Assembly: GCA_020634215.1 (NCBI GenBank)
Contig: JACKCD010000002.1
Coordinates: 1-64,000, forward strand
DNA from: Ardenticatenaceae bacterium
Lineage (GTDB): Bacteria > Chloroflexota > Anaerolineae > Promineifilales > Promineifilaceae
DNA length: 64,000 nucleotides
Direction of reading: 5' to 3'
The notes under the pieces are model-generated. The model did no database searches. It was not told where the DNA came from and worked only from the letters and a program-made list of their open reading frames with translations. Within the stretch, counting starts at the first letter, position 1. Every line of letters begins with the position of its first letter. Below, piece by piece: positions 61,913 through 64,000 of this stretch. Made by a program: the position numbers and the translations under genes.

Positions 61913-63096
61913 CGGTTAAAAGCAACATACAAATGTTTGAGACCACGCAGCAAATAGTTGCCTCCATGTTCGGGTTCAATACCCGCCAAAGCTAAATTTG
62001 GCATTCGTTCTAGCAACGTTGTAATCGCAATTTGCCCTTCCAGTCGCGCTAACGGCGCCCCCAAGCAATAGTGAATACCACTACCAAACGAGAGATGCTG
62101 GTTTTTTTGCCGCTGAAGGTTTAACTGCCGCGGCTGCTCAAAGCGGTCTGGATCATGGTTAGCAGATCCGAGTAAGAAAGCAATGCTGTCACCTCGGTGA
62201 AAGAAACGGCCGTTATATTCAAAATCTTCCAACACCATGCGGCTTGTCATTTGCACCGGGCTGTCATAGCGCAGCAATTCCTCAACGGCCGTTCCTGCCA
62301 GCGTCGGATCATTTCGTAACAGTGCCAACTGGTCCGGGTGCTGTAGCAAGGCCAAGGTTCCATTACCAATCAAGTTAATCGTTGTTTCGTGCCCAGCAAC
62401 AAACAAAAAGGCGCATGTAGCATACAATTCATTGGTGTTTAGGCGTTCTCCTGCTTCTTCCACGGCGACCAAAGCACTCAGCAGATCATCCTGCGGCCGT
62501 TGCCGTCGTTCATCGGCCAACTGCGCCAGATATGCGCGAAAGGTTTCGGCAGCTTGAGAAGCTCGATCATAAACGGCCGTTTCTTCCGTCAAATCCAAAC
62601 TCCGCGCTAAAGCATTGGAAAGTGCGTGAAAGGCTAAATGATCAGCCGGGGGAATTCCCAGCATTTCAGCAATCACAGTCACGGGTAATGGGTAGGCAAG
62701 GTCAGCTATCACATCCATGTGACCTTGTGCTTGCACCTTATCCAACAATTCATTGGTAATTCGCTCGACCATGCCGCGCAGTTGCTCCACCATGCGAGGG
62801 GTAAACACCTTATGCACCAGCCCGCGCAGGCGTGTGTGATCAGGTGGATTTTTAAAAAGGAGCCAATCTTTTTGCATAGCTACCAGTGCCTGTTGCGTTT
62901 CCGGGGCGCGATCTACCTGAAATGTGCCGTGACCTAAACGATTGTCACGCAGAAGTGCCACACAATCATCATAGCGTGACAAAAAATACATTTGCCAGCG
63001 ATCCCAGAAAAAAATGGGCGCATATTGGCGCAGCAGATCGTAAAAAGGGTAGGGATCCTGGCGGAATTCAGGTGTGAGCGGATTAAAATCTATCAT
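61909..63096 (-). CDS. Cytochrome P450
   Basis: A 395-residue bacterial P450; the ATG at 63096 has GAGG nine bases upstream. I-helix FLFVAGHETTINL, K-helix ExxR in EELLRYDSP and heme ligand loop LSFGSGIHYCLGAPLARLEG (Cys ligand) are intact. It is soluble and needs ferredoxin partners that are not next to it. Substrate unknown (CYP107-like feel). It carries three AACGGCCGTT copies. Confidence 0.93.
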   Translation of the reverse strand: MIDFNPLTPEFRQDPYPFYDLLRQYAPIFFWDRWQMYFLSRYDDCVALLRDNRLGHGTFQVDRAPETQQALVAMQKDWLLFKNPPDHTRLRGLVHKVFTPRMVEQLRGMVERITNELLDKVQAQGHMDVIADLAYPLPVTVIAEMLGIPPADHLAFHALSNALARSLDLTEETAVYDRASQAAETFRAYLAQLADERRQRPQDDLLSALVAVEEAGERLNTNELYATCAFLFVAGHETTINLIGNGTLALLQHPDQLALLRNDPTLAGTAVEELLRYDSPVQMTSRMVLEDFEYNGRFFHRGDSIAFLLGSANHDPDRFEQPRQLNLQRQKNQHLSFGSGIHYCLGAPLARLEGQIAITTLLERMPNLALAGIEPEHGGNYLLRGLKHLYVAFNR

Positions 63097-63364
63097 ACAG
63101 AATACCTCAATATGTTCTTCACAATGGATTGTACGCAACTTGCGATGATTTGTCGCAATCCTTAGACGAAGCTATAAAAGTCGTGTAAATTAGTTCACAC
63201 GGGCAACGTGCGTTTTTTTGCCGCATTTTGTAGATGGTGTTCGTACAATGACACCGTGCAAGGAACACGCGAAACAACAGGGATGTCTGTCATCATCGCA
63301 GCCCTCATGATTGTCACGCCCCACATGTTGTCCCGCAATTATCAAGTGAACAGAGTTGTTTGGT

Positions 63365-63407
63365 TAGCCACGTAGTTTATTGGTTTCTGCGTGGCTAGAT
63401 TTTTTTG
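63365..63407 (+). terminator. Hairpin with T-run upstream of the DUF3307 gene
   Basis: TAGCCACG and CGTGGCTA pair around a 17-base loop; GATTTTTTT follows. It ends 17 bases before the ATG at 63424, so it lies in the gene's leader or ends a short transcript from upstream. Confidence 0.55.
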
Positions 63408-63423
63408 TCGAGGTTTTGCAATA

Positions 63424-63966
63424 ATGGATGTTTGGGCAACGCTGCTTTTGGCGCATTTAATTGCGGATTTTCCCTTACAAACCAATTGGGTGTTTAAGGT
63501 AAAGACGCAAGGCAGTTGGGGGGTGGGCGTGCATGTGGGGATTCATTTACTGGTAACGGCCGTTTTAATCAAAGACCATCTCGCCTATTGGCATGTTTTG
63601 CTTGTGTTGGGGGTAGCTCACTTCATCACCGATTGGGTCAAACTGCGGTTTCCTGGTCGTTTGCAAACCCCCGGCTTTATTGTCGATCAAATCATCCACT
63701 GGCTTACCCTGCTGCTTATCGCCATTGCCGTGCCGACTATGCCTGTGTTGCTGCCCACCTGGCTGCTTTACCCCATCCTCGCTCTTACCCTTATTCCCGC
63801 TTTACTAACCTGTCTTTGGATTTTGGCGAATGATTTACGCAACCAGCCCACACCCACTTGGCCGCCAGTGGAATGGGCCAGCCAACATTTGCTGCGGGCA
63901 TCCCAGCTAATTGGTTTTGCTTTAGTGATACTGGTGGGTACCAGCAGCTTGTTAGCAATGCTCTGA
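63424..63966 (+). CDS. DUF3307 membrane protein
   Basis: A 180-residue protein starting MDVWATLLLAHLIADFPLQT; GAGG lies about ten bases upstream. The DUF3307 signature is LLAHLIADFPLQTNWV with later HFITDWVKLRF and IVDQIIHWLTL; these His and Asp residues lie at membrane borders. Five or six membrane segments are visible. Function of the family is unknown. Nothing is seen in the last 30 bases of the window. Confidence 0.85.
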   Translation: MDVWATLLLAHLIADFPLQTNWVFKVKTQGSWGVGVHVGIHLLVTAVLIKDHLAYWHVLLVLGVAHFITDWVKLRFPGRLQTPGFIVDQIIHWLTLLLIAIAVPTMPVLLPTWLLYPILALTLIPALLTCLWILANDLRNQPTPTWPPVEWASQHLLRASQLIGFALVILVGTSSLLAML

Positions 63967-64000
63967 CTGTCGTAAGCGCCAAGGCGTTGCCAGGCTGGCG

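Overview
The window looks like chromosomal DNA of a GC-rich, probably filamentous member of the Chloroflexota (Anaerolineae/Ardenticatenia-like). This rests on the type of 16S rRNA, lipoproteins with Thr/Pro-rich linkers, band-7, DUF1361, DUF4153-type and ArnT-like membrane proteins, and a bacterial spermidine pathway. The rank is an inference; no database was searched. A complete rRNA locus (16S, tRNA-Ile, tRNA-Ala, 23S, 5S) lies at 54.5-59.7 kb. parA and parB lie immediately before it, and a perfect parS site lies at 39.9 kb. Together these suggest the origin-proximal part of the chromosome.

Layout. 0-5 kb: end of a penicillin-acylase-type hydrolase, a lamin-tail-domain surface protein and an aldehyde dehydrogenase. 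5-8.4 kb: an ExeA/TniB-like ATPase with a small DNA-binding partner, a 630-bp hairpin-rich gap and an unknown protein. 8.4-15 kb: an MBL hydrolase, an FkbM-type gene broken by an amber codon, speD-speE, and a two-component system flanked by inverted copies of a dispersed hairpin. 15-25 kb: a GH31-SCP2 fusion, an MFS transporter, a type II restriction-modification pair, an ArnT-like glycosyltransferase and a DUF433/DUF5615 pair. 25-34 kb: a row of membrane proteins, thpR, a band-7 protein with a strong operator-controlled promoter, a MazF-type toxin pair, and an orphan HigA whose last codons are cut by an intact IS66 element. 34-46 kb: an alpha-2-macroglobulin lipoprotein, then large envelope proteins with Ig-like, von Willebrand A, coiled-coil and HhH domains. 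46-54 kb: an antirepressor-like protein, lipoproteins, a radical SAM protein, a broken SDR gene and parBA. 54-64 kb: the rRNA locus, an ABC exporter, a cytochrome P450 and a DUF3307 membrane protein.

The dominant signal is the 10-bp palindrome AACGGCCGTT. I count by eye about 100 exact copies in 64 kb, where chance would give about 0.1. It occurs inside genes on both strands and in all reading frames, where it writes NGR, (K)RP or TAV into proteins, as well as between genes. It is missing from the rRNA locus, the IS66 element, the restriction-modification island and a few other stretches. It behaves like the cyanobacterial HIP1 palindrome or a DNA-uptake or methylation word, but with a different sequence. 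A second layer consists of intergenic hairpins from several dispersed repeat families, often touching stop or start codons, and in one case inserted in frame into a gene. A third layer is regulatory: tandem promoter-terminator modules before the 16S gene, a terminator hairpin in the speD leader, and paired operators at the band-7 promoter.
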